Program-made: the position numbers and the translations under genes | Shown here: positions 43,575 to 51,106 of the stretch, piece after piece | Layout: each line of letters opens with the position of its first letter | How positions within the stretch are numbered: the stretch's first letter is position 1 | Assembly: GCA_050248955.1 (NCBI GenBank) | Contig: JBFWRK010000008.1 | Span: forward strand, 139,402 to 203,401 | Direction: 5' to 3' | Length of the DNA stretch: 64,000 nt | Origin: JBFWRK01 sp050248955 | Lineage (GTDB): Bacteria > Actinomycetota > Acidimicrobiia > Acidimicrobiales > Ilumatobacteraceae | Notes under the pieces: generated by a model | Database searches by the model: none | Told to the model about the DNA's origin: nothing | What the model saw: the letters and a program-made list of their open reading frames with translations, nothing else

Positions 43575-43701
43575 CGTCGTTCATGTCAGCGATCCCGCTT
43601 CCGGTCAGGATCCCTGGTACGTGTCAGCAAACACGTGTCTCACTTCTGGTTCGCTGACGCGGATCAGCTTCGCTGACGTCGTCGGCACGATCGCCCGCCA
43701 G
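43575..43701 (+). repeat. Repeat module R2 of the ~220-bp tandem array
   Basis: Nearly identical to R1 and starts 221 bp after it. Visible differences are single bases: GTGTCT for GTGCCT after the hairpin, and AGCTTCGC for AGCTCCGC. The intervening ~95 bp is GCCC-rich spacer. Confidence 0.85.
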
Positions 43702-43788
43702 CCCACCGCCCGCCGCCCGCGGCCGATCGCCCGCCGCCCACCGCCCGCCGCCCCCGCCCACGCCCACGGCCGATCGCCTGCCGCCTGA

Positions 43789-43911
43789 CGTCGTTCATGT
43801 CAGCGATCCCGCTTCCGGTCAGGATCCCTGGTACGTGTCAGCAAACACGTGCCTCACTACTGGTTCGCTGACGCGGATCAGCTCCGCTGACGTCGTCGGG
43901 CACGATCGAGT
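43789..43911 (+). repeat. Repeat module R3, running into the 3' end of the nuclease-like gene
   Basis: Third copy, starting 214 bp after R2. It has CACTACTGG where R1 has CACTTCTGG, and one extra G in GTCGTCGGGCACGATCG. Its last ~34 bp (43878-43911) encode, on the reverse strand, the final codons and stop of the adjacent DUF559-type gene. The extra G alters the reading frame at that junction. Confidence 0.85.
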
Positions 43912-44813
43912 GCCTCCCGGACATCGGCGACGACCCGGTCCCCGTCCTCCATGACCTGCGTGTAGGCGAACTGCAGACCGATCCGGCCGGAGAGCTGCAG
44001 TTGGTTGATCCGCTCGACGTCCTTCCGCAGCTGTGCCGCTGTGCGGTGCCATCGATATCCGAGCAGCTCGACCACGACATCGCCGGGCGGGAACACGCAA
44101 TCGACCCGACCAATGCGCTCGCCACCCCGATCGAGCTCGACCTGGCAGGCCGGGCTCGGCAGCCCGGCGCGCCGCAGCAACTGGAGGAACGCCCGCTCGA
44201 GGTAGCTGTGTCCGCCCCTGCTCACGTCTTTCCCGTCGAGCACGTCGAGCAGCAGGCTGATCCCCGGTCGTCCCCGGCCGCGGAGGGCGAGTGCCCGACG
44301 GCGGAGGAAGTCCTCGGTCGTGAGGCGATCCCGGATCGCACCGTCGATCGCCCTTGCCAGGTCGTCGGCGCCGGCAGTGGCGGCCATGTCGATGATGCAC
44401 CGCGTCGCGCTGACGACCGGCAACCCGTCGATGAAGCAGGTGTCGATCCCATCGACGCGGATCGCCGTTCTCAGCTCGACGTCGGGTCGCGTCAGGTAAC
44501 GGCCGCGCGGCACCATCAGGTGGAAGGGCAGGCGGAGGGTGGCGCCGTCGAACCCGTGGAGTGCCTCCGCAGTCGGCCCGGCCACCCAGACGGGTCTTCC
44601 GATGTCGAGGACCACGGTCCAGAGCGCGGCCAGCACCGACGGCGGTGCGAGCGACGAGCTGAACACATGGGGTCCGGGCTGGAGGAGGGTGCCGCTCTGG
44701 ACTCGGCTCCGAAGCATCGCGTCCGTCAGTCCTGCCTCATGGGCCTGGCGGCGACTGAACGACGCATGCTGACCTCGTGCGTTCGCCGCGATGCGGCGAT
44801 CGGCCTCGGCCAT
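43878..44813 (-). CDS. AbiEi-type winged-helix plus DUF559 (PD-(D/E)XK/Vsr-like) protein
   Basis: Predicted 311 residues. N-terminal AbiEi-family domain (FSRRQAHEAGLTDAMLRSRV, then VSATRCIIDMAATAGADDLA) and a C-terminal DUF559/endonuclease-like domain: GGHSYLERAFLQLLRRAGLP (first acid Glu), RIGRVDCVFPPGDVVVELLG (Asp and Glu), YRWHRTAAQLRKDVERINQL. Relatives usually read EVDG at the second acidic motif; here it is ELLG, so nuclease activity may be lost or altered. The gene is alone between the module array (3') and the 19-bp iteron array (5'). Its last ten residues are encoded by repeat module R3. Function is unproven; relatives are loosely tied to mobile or defence regions. Confidence 0.72.
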   Translation of the reverse strand: MAEADRRIAANARGQHASFSRRQAHEAGLTDAMLRSRVQSGTLLQPGPHVFSSSLAPPSVLAALWTVVLDIGRPVWVAGPTAEALHGFDGATLRLPFHLMVPRGRYLTRPDVELRTAIRVDGIDTCFIDGLPVVSATRCIIDMAATAGADDLARAIDGAIRDRLTTEDFLRRRALALRGRGRPGISLLLDVLDGKDVSRGGHSYLERAFLQLLRRAGLPSPACQVELDRGGERIGRVDCVFPPGDVVVELLGYRWHRTAAQLRKDVERINQLQLSGRIGLQFAYTQVMEDGDRVVADVREALDRARRRQRS

Positions 44814-44940
44814 CTCGACGGTTCTACCGACCGACGGACATCACACCAACCTCGCCGGGAGTTCGGAGCTGTCTGGACGTCGGGACGCCGTCGACAGCAC
44901 CCCGAGAACCGCGTCGTCCGTGTCAGCGCACGTGATCCGT

Positions 44941-44980
44941 GTCAGCGATCGCACCCGGTGACACGGGATCGCTGACGTGA
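44941..44980. repeat. Inverted repeat flanking the 19-bp array
   Basis: GTCAGCGATC (44941-44950) and its perfect reverse complement GATCGCTGAC (44967-44976) enclose a 16-nt loop. The right arm runs into the first unit of the 19-bp array. The same word GTCAGCGATC occurs inside modules R1-R3. Confidence 0.7.
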
Positions 44981-45103
44981 GTCGGGGTCGCTGACGTGAG
45001 TCGGGGTCGCTGACGTGAACCGGGGTCGCTGACGTGAACCGGGGTCGCTGACGTGAATCGGGATCGCTGGGGTGAATCGGGATCGCTGACGGGCGATATC
45101 TGA
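44971..45103 (+). repeat. Seven-unit 19-bp tandem repeat (iteron-like)
   Basis: GCTGACGTGAACCGGGGTC-type units start at 44971, 44990, 45009, 45028, 45047, 45066 and 45085, a strict 19-bp period. Units vary at GTGAGTC/GTGAACC/GTGAATC, unit 6 has GCTGGGG for GCTGACG and the last is truncated. No unique spacers, so it is not a CRISPR array. It abuts the operator at 45098. Open frames through it only translate the repeat. It fills most of the 333 bp between the nuclease-like gene and the acyl-CoA ligase gene. Confidence 0.85.
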
Positions 45104-45116
45104 CGAGGCGTCAGAT
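45098..45116. promoter_or_regulatory. Palindromic operator site 1 (perfect)
   Basis: ATCTGACG-AGG-CGTCAGAT, a perfect 8+3+8 palindrome ending 30 bp before the FadD19-like start. It shares its consensus with four other sites near steroid and lipid genes in this window. The size and symmetry suit a TetR-family dimer. Confidence 0.75.
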
Positions 45117-45146
45117 GACGTCGTTCGGATCGGCTTGAATGGGGCG

Positions 45147-46763
45147 GTGACCCGAGCACCGACGTTCAACCTCGCCGACGTGTTCGAGCTGGCGGTCGAT
45201 GCGTGGCCGGATCGCGAGTACGTGTCGGACGAGCGCTCGCGGCGGACGTTCGCCGAGATCGATGCCCGCGCCAACCAGCTCGCCCACCACCTGGCCGCCG
45301 CCGGGGTCGGACCGGGCGACCACGTCGGCATCTATGCCTACAACTGCGTCGAGTGGGTCGAGACGCTGTGGGCGGTGTTCAAGATCCGCGCCGTCTGGAT
45401 CAACATCAACTTCCGCTACGTCGAGGATGAGCTCGCCTACCTCTTCGACAACGCCGACCTCACCCACCTCGTCGTCCAGCCCGAGTTCGCCGAGCGCGCC
45501 GCCGCGGTGGCGCCGTCCCTGCCCCGGCTCGTCATCGGAGACGACTACGAACGGGCACTCGCCGTGCAATCACCCGAGCGCGACTTCGCGCCGCGCTCCG
45601 GCGACGACCACTACATCCTCTTCACCGGCGGCACCACCGGCATGCCGAAGGGCGTCGTCTGGCGTCACGAGGACGTGCTGATGGCTCTCGGTGGTGGCAT
45701 CGACATCCGCACCGGCGAGCGGGTCGAACGTCCGGAGGACTTCGTCGAGAAGGGCCGCGCCGGGTTCGAGCTCGTCACCTACCCGATCCCGCCGCTCATG
45801 CACGGGGCGAGCCAGTGGGGCGTGATGGGCCAGAGCTTCGTCGGCAACAAGGCCGTGCTGAGAGCGAAGTTCGATGCCCACGAGGTCTGGCGCACGATCG
45901 AGCGCGAGCGCGTCAACCTGCTGATGATCACCGGCGACGCGATGGCCCGGCCGTTGCTCGACGCGCTCGACGTGCTCGATGCAGCCGGAACCCGGCCGGA
46001 CACGTCGTCGCTGTTCGCCGTGTCGTCGAGCGCGGTCCTCTTTTCGCAGAGCTGCAAGGACCGCTTCCTCGAGCTGCTGCCCAACCTCGTCATCACCGAC
46101 GCCATCGGCTCGAGCGAGAGTGGTGCGAACGGGATCACGATGGTCACGAAGGGCGCGACGATGAAGGGTGGCCCGACCGTCATCGCGGCGCGTGATGCGG
46201 TCGTGCTCGACGACGACCTCCGCCCGGTCGCGCCCGGGTCCGGCGTCGTCGGTCGGCTCGCCCGCACCGGGAACATCCCGATCGGCTACTACAAGGACCC
46301 TGAGAAGACGGCGGCGACGTTCGTCGTCGGACCGGACGGCACCCGTTACGTCATCCCGGGCGACTTCGCGCTGCTCGAAGCCGACGGGACGATCACGATG
46401 CTCGGTCGCGGTTCGGTCTCGATCAACTCCGGCGGCGAGAAGATCTTCCCCGAGGAGGTCGAGAACGCGCTGAAGTCGCATCCCGAGGTCTTCGACGCGG
46501 TGGTCGTGGGCGTGCCCGACGAGCGCTGGGGCGAGCGGGTCACCGCGGTCGTGCAGCCCCGGACCGGGACCGCCCCGACGCTCGGGAGCATCCAGGAGCA
46601 CTGCCGGCGCCACATCGCCGGGTACAAGGTGCCGCGTCAGCTGACACTCGTCGAGGTGATGGTCCGGTCGCCGGCGGGCAAGTCCGACTATCGCTGGGCC
46701 CGTCGAATCGCCGCCGACGCCGCGCTCGCCGACGCGCTCGCCGCGACGAGTGAGCCTGACTGA
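45147..46763 (+). CDS. fadD19: Acyl-CoA synthetase, FadD19-like (steroid side-chain CoA ligase)
   Basis: Predicted 538 residues of the ANL family: YILFTGGTTGMPKGVVWRHE (P-loop), FSQSCKDRFLELLPNLVITD, IGSSESG, DFALLEADGTITMLGRGSVS (Asp), INSGGEKIFPEEVENALKSH (hinge) and RSPAGKSDYRWA with the adenylation Lys. By recall it aligns along its length with mycobacterial FadD19, which activates the C8 side chain of cholesterol catabolites. GTG 45147 gives the family start. Operator site 1 and a TTGAAT element (45135-45140) lie just upstream. A general long-chain ligase is the alternative. Confidence 0.82.
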   Translation: MTRAPTFNLADVFELAVDAWPDREYVSDERSRRTFAEIDARANQLAHHLAAAGVGPGDHVGIYAYNCVEWVETLWAVFKIRAVWININFRYVEDELAYLFDNADLTHLVVQPEFAERAAAVAPSLPRLVIGDDYERALAVQSPERDFAPRSGDDHYILFTGGTTGMPKGVVWRHEDVLMALGGGIDIRTGERVERPEDFVEKGRAGFELVTYPIPPLMHGASQWGVMGQSFVGNKAVLRAKFDAHEVWRTIERERVNLLMITGDAMARPLLDALDVLDAAGTRPDTSSLFAVSSSAVLFSQSCKDRFLELLPNLVITDAIGSSESGANGITMVTKGATMKGGPTVIAARDAVVLDDDLRPVAPGSGVVGRLARTGNIPIGYYKDPEKTAATFVVGPDGTRYVIPGDFALLEADGTITMLGRGSVSINSGGEKIFPEEVENALKSHPEVFDAVVVGVPDERWGERVTAVVQPRTGTAPTLGSIQEHCRRHIAGYKVPRQLTLVEVMVRSPAGKSDYRWARRIAADAALADALAATSEPD

Positions 46764-46792
46764 GGAGGCCTCGTCCTCGCCGGTGATTCAGC

Positions 46793-47563
46793 TCAGCGAC
46801 ACACCGTCGCACCGTCCACGAGCATCGACTCACCGCTGACGAAGCTCGCCCGATCGGAGCACAGCCAGACGGCAGCCTGCGCGACCTCGATCGGCTCGCC
46901 GAGCGTCCCGCGACCGATCCCGCGGGTCACCATCTTCTCGATCTCGGCGTTGCCCGAGATGAACGACTCGATCATCGGCGTGCGCGTCGTGCCCGGGCAG
47001 ATCGCGTTCACCCTGATGCCCGCCTTCGCGTACTCCTGCGCGGCCGACTTCGTCAGTCCGAGAACGCCGTGCTTCGCGGCGACGTAGTGCGGCAGTCCGC
47101 CGAACCCGACCACACCCGCCCCTGATGACGTGTTGACTATGGCGCCACCGCCGCTCGCCAGCATCGCGAGCAGCTCGTGCTTGAGGCACAGGAAGACGCT
47201 CGTCAGGTTGATCGCGATCATCCGGTCCCAGGCGTCGAGCGAGAGCTCCGTGAACGACGTCATCTGCCCACTGATGCCGGCGTTGTTGTGCGCGCAGTCG
47301 ATGCGGCCGTGTCGCTCGACGACCGAGCTGATCATCGCCGCGACGCTCGCTTCGTCGGTGACATCGGCCTGGACGGGAGTGGCTTCACCGCCTGCCCCGC
47401 GGATCGACGCCGCGACGGCCTCGGCGGCGGATCCGTCGATGTCGGCGACGACGACGGTCGCGCCCTCCTGCGCGAACAGCCGGGCGCTCGCCTCGCCGAT
47501 GCCGCGCCCGCCGCCGGTCACGAGTGCGACCTTCCCGTCGACCATGCCCCCGTGGATGCCCAT
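46793..47563 (-). CDS. Classical SDR oxidoreductase
   Basis: Predicted 256 residues. Cofactor motif TGGGRGIGEASARLFAQEGA near residue 16, acidic residue in VVVADIDGS favouring NAD(H), NNAGISG, catalytic Ser (NTSSGAG), and Tyr-X3-Lys in HYVAAKHGVLGLTKSAAQEY. It probably oxidises a hydroxy-acyl-CoA or steroid alcohol, given the neighbourhood. ATG 47563 follows a TACGTT -10 box (47571-47576, reverse strand) by 7 nt, so it is leaderless. Operator site 2 abuts this box. Converges on the acyl-CoA ligase gene with a 29-bp gap. Confidence 0.87.
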   Translation of the reverse strand: MGIHGGMVDGKVALVTGGGRGIGEASARLFAQEGATVVVADIDGSAAEAVAASIRGAGGEATPVQADVTDEASVAAMISSVVERHGRIDCAHNNAGISGQMTSFTELSLDAWDRMIAINLTSVFLCLKHELLAMLASGGGAIVNTSSGAGVVGFGGLPHYVAAKHGVLGLTKSAAQEYAKAGIRVNAICPGTTRTPMIESFISGNAEIEKMVTRGIGRGTLGEPIEVAQAAVWLCSDRASFVSGESMLVDGATVCR

Positions 47564-47575
47564 GTGCTGCAACGT

Positions 47576-47594
47576 ATCTGATGGTCCGTCAGCT
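47576..47594. promoter_or_regulatory. Palindromic operator site 2 (divergent promoter)
   Basis: ATCTGATG-GTC-CGTCAGCT, matching the consensus at 14 of the 16 arm positions. It fits exactly between two divergent -10 boxes, TACGTT on the reverse strand (47571-47576) and TACGGT on the forward strand (47594-47599), so one bound dimer could repress both genes. Confidence 0.65.
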
Positions 47595-47619
47595 ACGGTG
47601 CGGACGTGGGGCAGCGGCG

Positions 47620-48168
47620 GTGACGGTCGTCGGTGAGGGTGCGCTGGCAGAAGCGCTGCGGCGCGTGGACATGCTGTCGGCGGCCGACGTCGCGGTGCTG
47701 ATCCCACCTGTCCACGCCAGGCCGAAGCCGTTCGTGGAGCTGGAGGACGACGAGTTCGCCGCGATCTGGGAGCTGCCCATGCGGTGGGCGATCGCAGCGC
47801 TGCAGGATGCGCACCGGGACGGCGTCGCCCGCGTGGTCATCGTCGTGCCGACCATTGCGCTCACCGGTGGACGGGAGTACGCACACGTCGCCGCAGTGAG
47901 CGAAGCGCTGCGCGCCACCGCCAAGTCCGCGGCTCGGCAGTGGGGCGCGAGGGGCATGACGGTGAACACCGTCGCGGTGTCGCCCGAGCTCTTCGGTGTC
48001 GACGTCGAGATCGCCGGCCCGATGTCGATCGCACCTGCAGCGCTGGCCGCGCCGGGCTCGCTCGCGACGAGCTCGGTCGTGGCGGCGATCGCGGCGATGA
48101 TCACGGGCCCGGCGCAGTTCGTGACCGGGCAGACGCTCGTCGCCGACGGCGGGACCGTGATGCCGTGA
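47620..48168 (+). CDS. Degenerate SDR-like protein lacking the cofactor and catalytic motifs
   Basis: Predicted 182 residues. The C-terminal SDR features are clear: GMTVNTVAVSPE, MITGPAQFVTGQTLVADGGT. The N-terminal half-Rossmann with TGxxxGxG is replaced by a short segment (VVGEGALAEALRRVDMLSAA), and the Tyr-X3-Lys position reads YAHVAAVSEAL without Lys. It is therefore probably inactive alone. Its stop overlaps the start of an intact SDR by 4 bp, suggesting a hetero-oligomer with a non-catalytic subunit. Start uncertain: GTG 47620 is preferred, and ATG 47581 lies inside operator site 2. Confidence 0.72.
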   Translation: MTVVGEGALAEALRRVDMLSAADVAVLIPPVHARPKPFVELEDDEFAAIWELPMRWAIAALQDAHRDGVARVVIVVPTIALTGGREYAHVAAVSEALRATAKSAARQWGARGMTVNTVAVSPELFGVDVEIAGPMSIAPAALAAPGSLATSSVVAAIAAMITGPAQFVTGQTLVADGGTVMP

Positions 48169-48944
48169 CCACGACCGAGGGGCGGCTCGCCGGACGGACC
48201 GCGATCGTCACCGGCGCCGGCCAAGGCGTCGGTGAGGGGATCGCCCGTCGTCTCGCGATAGAGGGTGCCAACGTCGTGATCGCAGCGCGGCGGGCGAGCA
48301 CCGGTGAACCGGTCGCGCACGCCATCCGCGCCGGGGATGGGCAGGCGGTGTGCGTCGAGACGGACGTCGCCGATCGGAGCTCCGTCGAGCGCTGCGTCGC
48401 GGCGACGATCGAGCAGTTCGGCTCGCTCGAGATCGTCGTGCACAACGCGTTCTCGGGCGCCATCCCGCACCGGCTCGAGGACGTCGAGATCGATCGTCAC
48501 TGGTCGCTCATGTCGCGCACCGGCGTCTGGGCCGTGCTGTTCCTGGCGCGTGCGGCGTGGCCACATCTCGCGGAGGCGGGCGCGAGCGGCCGGCTCGTCA
48601 TCGTGACGTCGCCGAGCGCGCTGGAGGGCAGCGCGAACATCCCGCTGTACTCGTCGGTGAAGGCGGCTGAGCGGGCGATCGCCAAGAGCATCGCTCGCGA
48701 GTGGGGCCCGCTCGGGATCACCGTCAACTGCATCGCTCCGGTGGCGTCCTCACCCGCGCTGATCGCAGCGTTCGAGCAGAACCCGTCGCTCCGAGCTGCG
48801 ATCGAGGCGCGCACGCCGCTCGGTCGGGTGGGCGATCCCGAGCGCGACATCGGCGCCGTCGCTGCGTTCCTTGCCGGTGACGACTCGTCCTACGTCACCG
48901 GGCAGACGATCGTCTGCGACGGTGGTTCGTTCCTCGGTCTGTGA
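48165..48944 (+). CDS. Classical SDR oxidoreductase, partner of the degenerate SDR
   Basis: Predicted 259 residues from GTG 48165 (GTGA overlap with the previous stop). Cofactor motif TGAGQGVGEGIARRLAIEGA; acidic-free VVIAARRAS suggests NADP(H). HNAFSG replaces the usual NNAG. Catalytic Ser in VTSPSALEG and Tyr-X3-Lys in YSSVKAAERAIAKSIAREWG are present. C-terminal SSYVTGQTIVCDGG. Probably acts with the upstream degenerate SDR; the substrate may be a hydroxyacyl-CoA. Followed by the EthD gene 22 bp later. Confidence 0.85.
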   Translation: MTTTEGRLAGRTAIVTGAGQGVGEGIARRLAIEGANVVIAARRASTGEPVAHAIRAGDGQAVCVETDVADRSSVERCVAATIEQFGSLEIVVHNAFSGAIPHRLEDVEIDRHWSLMSRTGVWAVLFLARAAWPHLAEAGASGRLVIVTSPSALEGSANIPLYSSVKAAERAIAKSIAREWGPLGITVNCIAPVASSPALIAAFEQNPSLRAAIEARTPLGRVGDPERDIGAVAAFLAGDDSSYVTGQTIVCDGGSFLGL

Positions 48945-48966
48945 CCGAACGTCGCCGGAGGTCCGC

Positions 48967-49332
48967 ATGATCCGCCTCGTCACCATGCTCGTCCGCAAGC
49001 CAGGGACCACGCACGAGCAGTTCCTCCGCCATTGGCACGATCGGCACGGCCCGTTGATCCGCTCGCTCAGCACGGCGAGCTACGTGCGCCGCTACGAGCA
49101 GCATCCAGCGGCGTGGCCACCAGCCGGGAGCGCGCGGCCGGAGCCGAGGTTCGACGGCGTCACGATCCAGTGGTTCGACAGCGTCGAGTCGTTCTGGGCG
49201 CACGTCGCCGAGCCCGACAACGCCGAGATGATGGCCGATGTCGAGCGCTTCCTGGACCCGTCGAAGCTCGAGTGGCTCCTGTGCGAGGAACCCACGGTCG
49301 TCATCGGTGAACCGGACGCCACCGCGATCTGA
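48967..49332 (+). CDS. EthD-domain protein
   Basis: Predicted 121 residues of the dimeric alpha/beta-barrel EthD family: MLVRKPGTTHEQFLRHWHDR, HGPLIRSL, IQWFDSVESFWAHVAEPDN. EthD proteins assist P450 ether degradation or bind acyl/aromatic intermediates, and many lie in lipid clusters. GGAGG precedes ATG 48967. Its stop codon overlaps operator site 3. Confidence 0.82.
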   Translation: MIRLVTMLVRKPGTTHEQFLRHWHDRHGPLIRSLSTASYVRRYEQHPAAWPPAGSARPEPRFDGVTIQWFDSVESFWAHVAEPDNAEMMADVERFLDPSKLEWLLCEEPTVVIGEPDATAI

Positions 49333-49345
49333 CGGACCGTCAGAA
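49327..49345. promoter_or_regulatory. Palindromic operator site 3
   Basis: ATCTGACG-GAC-CGTCAGAA, one mismatch in 16 arm positions. It overlaps the EthD stop codon and ends 5 bp before a TAGCGT -10 box (49351-49356) for the next gene, a typical repressor position. Confidence 0.72.
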
Positions 49346-49364
49346 TGCGCTAGCGTCAAGGGTG

Positions 49365-50159
49365 ATGGGGGATCAGGGGATCGCGCTCGGCACGATGTTG
49401 TTCACGATGGTCGAGCCCACGAAGGGGCACGAGGTCGACTACAACCGCTGGTACGAGCGCGACCACTTCTACGCCGGTTGCATGGTCGGTGCGTACACCT
49501 TCGCCGGCGACCGGTTCGTCGCGACGAAGCGGCTGAAGGACCTCCGATATCCGGTCGAGTCACCGATGACACCCGACCCGGAGCGCGGCTCGTACCTCGC
49601 GCTCTACTGGGTGCTCGCGGGTCATCACGACGATTGGAACCGCTGGAGCGTCGACAACGTCAGGTGGCTGCACCAGTCCGGCCGCATGTTCCCCGAACGC
49701 ACGCACATCCACACGGTGCTCTACGACTACGCGTGGTCGGTGCAGGCGGCCGTGCACGGCACGTCGGCCGAGCTGGCGCTCGACCGGGGGTACCAGGGCC
49801 TCGTCGTCAACGTCGGTGAGCTCACCGAGGGCAGCACGCTCGCCGACGTCGAGGCGTGGACACGCTCGACGTGGGCGCCCGCGGCGATGGCAGCGCCGTG
49901 GGGCCCGGATCTGGTGCTCAACGCGACGCCGCTGCCGCTGCTCGACGACGCGCCGGCCGATGTCCCTCGCGTCGAGAACGCCGACCGCCGGTTCCTGCAG
50001 CTCCACTTCCTGGAGCACGATCCCGGGGACGGCTGGGCGCACGGCTACGCGCGCTTCGGCGGCGACCTCGAAGCGAGTGGCATCGCGACCCACCTGTGGA
50101 CCGCTCCCTTCATCCAGACGGTCTTCGGGACCGACACGTACACCGACGAGCTGTGGTGA
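49365..50159 (+). CDS. Uncharacterised protein, probably a duplicated dimeric alpha/beta-barrel
   Basis: Predicted 264 residues, no confident family. The first half resembles EthD-like proteins (TMVEPTKGHEVDYNRWYERD, HFYAGCMVGAYTFAGDRFVA). The second half has a similar ending pattern (FLQLHFLEHDPGDGWAHGYA). No signal or membrane segment. The TAGCGT box lies 8 nt upstream of ATG 49365 (GTG 49362 is also possible), so the message is probably leaderless and controlled by operator site 3. The next gene overlaps by 4 bp. Role presumably in the same lipid pathway; function not assigned. Confidence 0.7.
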   Translation: MGDQGIALGTMLFTMVEPTKGHEVDYNRWYERDHFYAGCMVGAYTFAGDRFVATKRLKDLRYPVESPMTPDPERGSYLALYWVLAGHHDDWNRWSVDNVRWLHQSGRMFPERTHIHTVLYDYAWSVQAAVHGTSAELALDRGYQGLVVNVGELTEGSTLADVEAWTRSTWAPAAMAAPWGPDLVLNATPLPLLDDAPADVPRVENADRRFLQLHFLEHDPGDGWAHGYARFGGDLEASGIATHLWTAPFIQTVFGTDTYTDELW

Positions 50160-51106
50160 GCACCGTGAACATGCCGATCACACCGATCACCGGAAAGCGG
50201 ATCCTCGTGACCGGCGCGACAGGGTGGGTCGGAGGGCCGCTCGCCCGCTCGCTCGCGGCCGCGGGGAACGAGGTGTTCGGGGGGGCGCGGTTCGCCGACC
50301 CTGCAGGTCGCGAACCGCTCGAGGCCGCGGGCGTGCGTACCGTCAGCATCGATGTCGCCAACGCCCGGTTCGACGAGCTGCCCGACGGCATCGAGATCGT
50401 CCTCCACTTCGCCGTCGCGAAGTCGAGCGACTTCGAGGAGGCGTTCGCCGCCAACGCCGAAGGCAGTGCGAACCTCATGGAGGCGTGCGCAGGCGCAGCA
50501 GCGTTCTTCCACTGCTCGTCGACCGCGGTGTACGAGCCGAAGGACCACGAACCACGGCGCGAGACCGATCTGCTCGGCGACAGCCATCGCCCCATGCCGG
50601 GCATGCCCACCTACTCGATCTCGAAGATCGCCGGCGAGGTGCTCGTCAAGCACACCGCCAAGCGCCTCGGGCTGCCGACCGTGATCGCCCGCCTGAACGT
50701 GCCGTACGGCGACACGTACGGATGGCCCCTGTTCCACCTGATGATGATGGAGCGCGGCATCCCGGTACCCGTGCACGTCAACCAGCCGACGTCGTACACA
50801 CCGATCCATGCCGACGACATCGCCGCGTCGATCCCGTACCTGCTGTCGCTCGCGTCGACGCCGGCGACGATCGTCAACTGGGGAGGCGACGAGGTCACAT
50901 CGATCGAGGAGTGGTGCGACGAGTTGGGTCGGCTGACCGGCCTGACACCGGTCTTCCGGCCCACGGAGCAGACGATTGCGGCGATCATCCCCGACCTCAC
51001 GAAGCTCCACGCGACCGGCTTTCGCTCGAGTGTGCCGTGGCGAGAGGGCTGGCGCCGGATGGTGGCGACCAGCCGCCCGGACCTGCTGAAGATCAGACAG
51101 GCTTGA
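50156..51106 (+). CDS. NAD(P)-dependent epimerase/dehydratase family (extended SDR)
   Basis: Predicted 316 residues. Cofactor motif LVTGATGWVGGPLARSLAAA near residue 18, LHFAVAKSSDFEEAFAANAE, Ser-rich FHCSSTAVYEPK, and Tyr-X3-Lys in PTYSISKIAGEVLVKHTAKR. YTPIHADDIAASIPYLLSLA resembles the extended-SDR C-terminal half. It could act on a sugar nucleotide, but in this setting a 3-beta-hydroxysteroid-type or hydroxyacyl substrate is also possible. GTG 50156 overlaps the previous stop. Its 3' end overlaps the convergent SnoaL-like gene by 14 bp. Confidence 0.83.
   Translation: MSTVNMPITPITGKRILVTGATGWVGGPLARSLAAAGNEVFGGARFADPAGREPLEAAGVRTVSIDVANARFDELPDGIEIVLHFAVAKSSDFEEAFAANAEGSANLMEACAGAAAFFHCSSTAVYEPKDHEPRRETDLLGDSHRPMPGMPTYSISKIAGEVLVKHTAKRLGLPTVIARLNVPYGDTYGWPLFHLMMMERGIPVPVHVNQPTSYTPIHADDIAASIPYLLSLASTPATIVNWGGDEVTSIEEWCDELGRLTGLTPVFRPTEQTIAAIIPDLTKLHATGFRSSVPWREGWRRMVATSRPDLLKIRQA

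Noticed and set aside
44971..45103. CRISPR array
   Set aside because: Units are contiguous 19-bp tandem repeats without unique spacers and no cas genes are near.
44923..45159. A 78-codon reverse frame with repeated TSATPTHVSD-type units
   Set aside because: It is a direct translation of the 19-bp array and has no start signal or homology.
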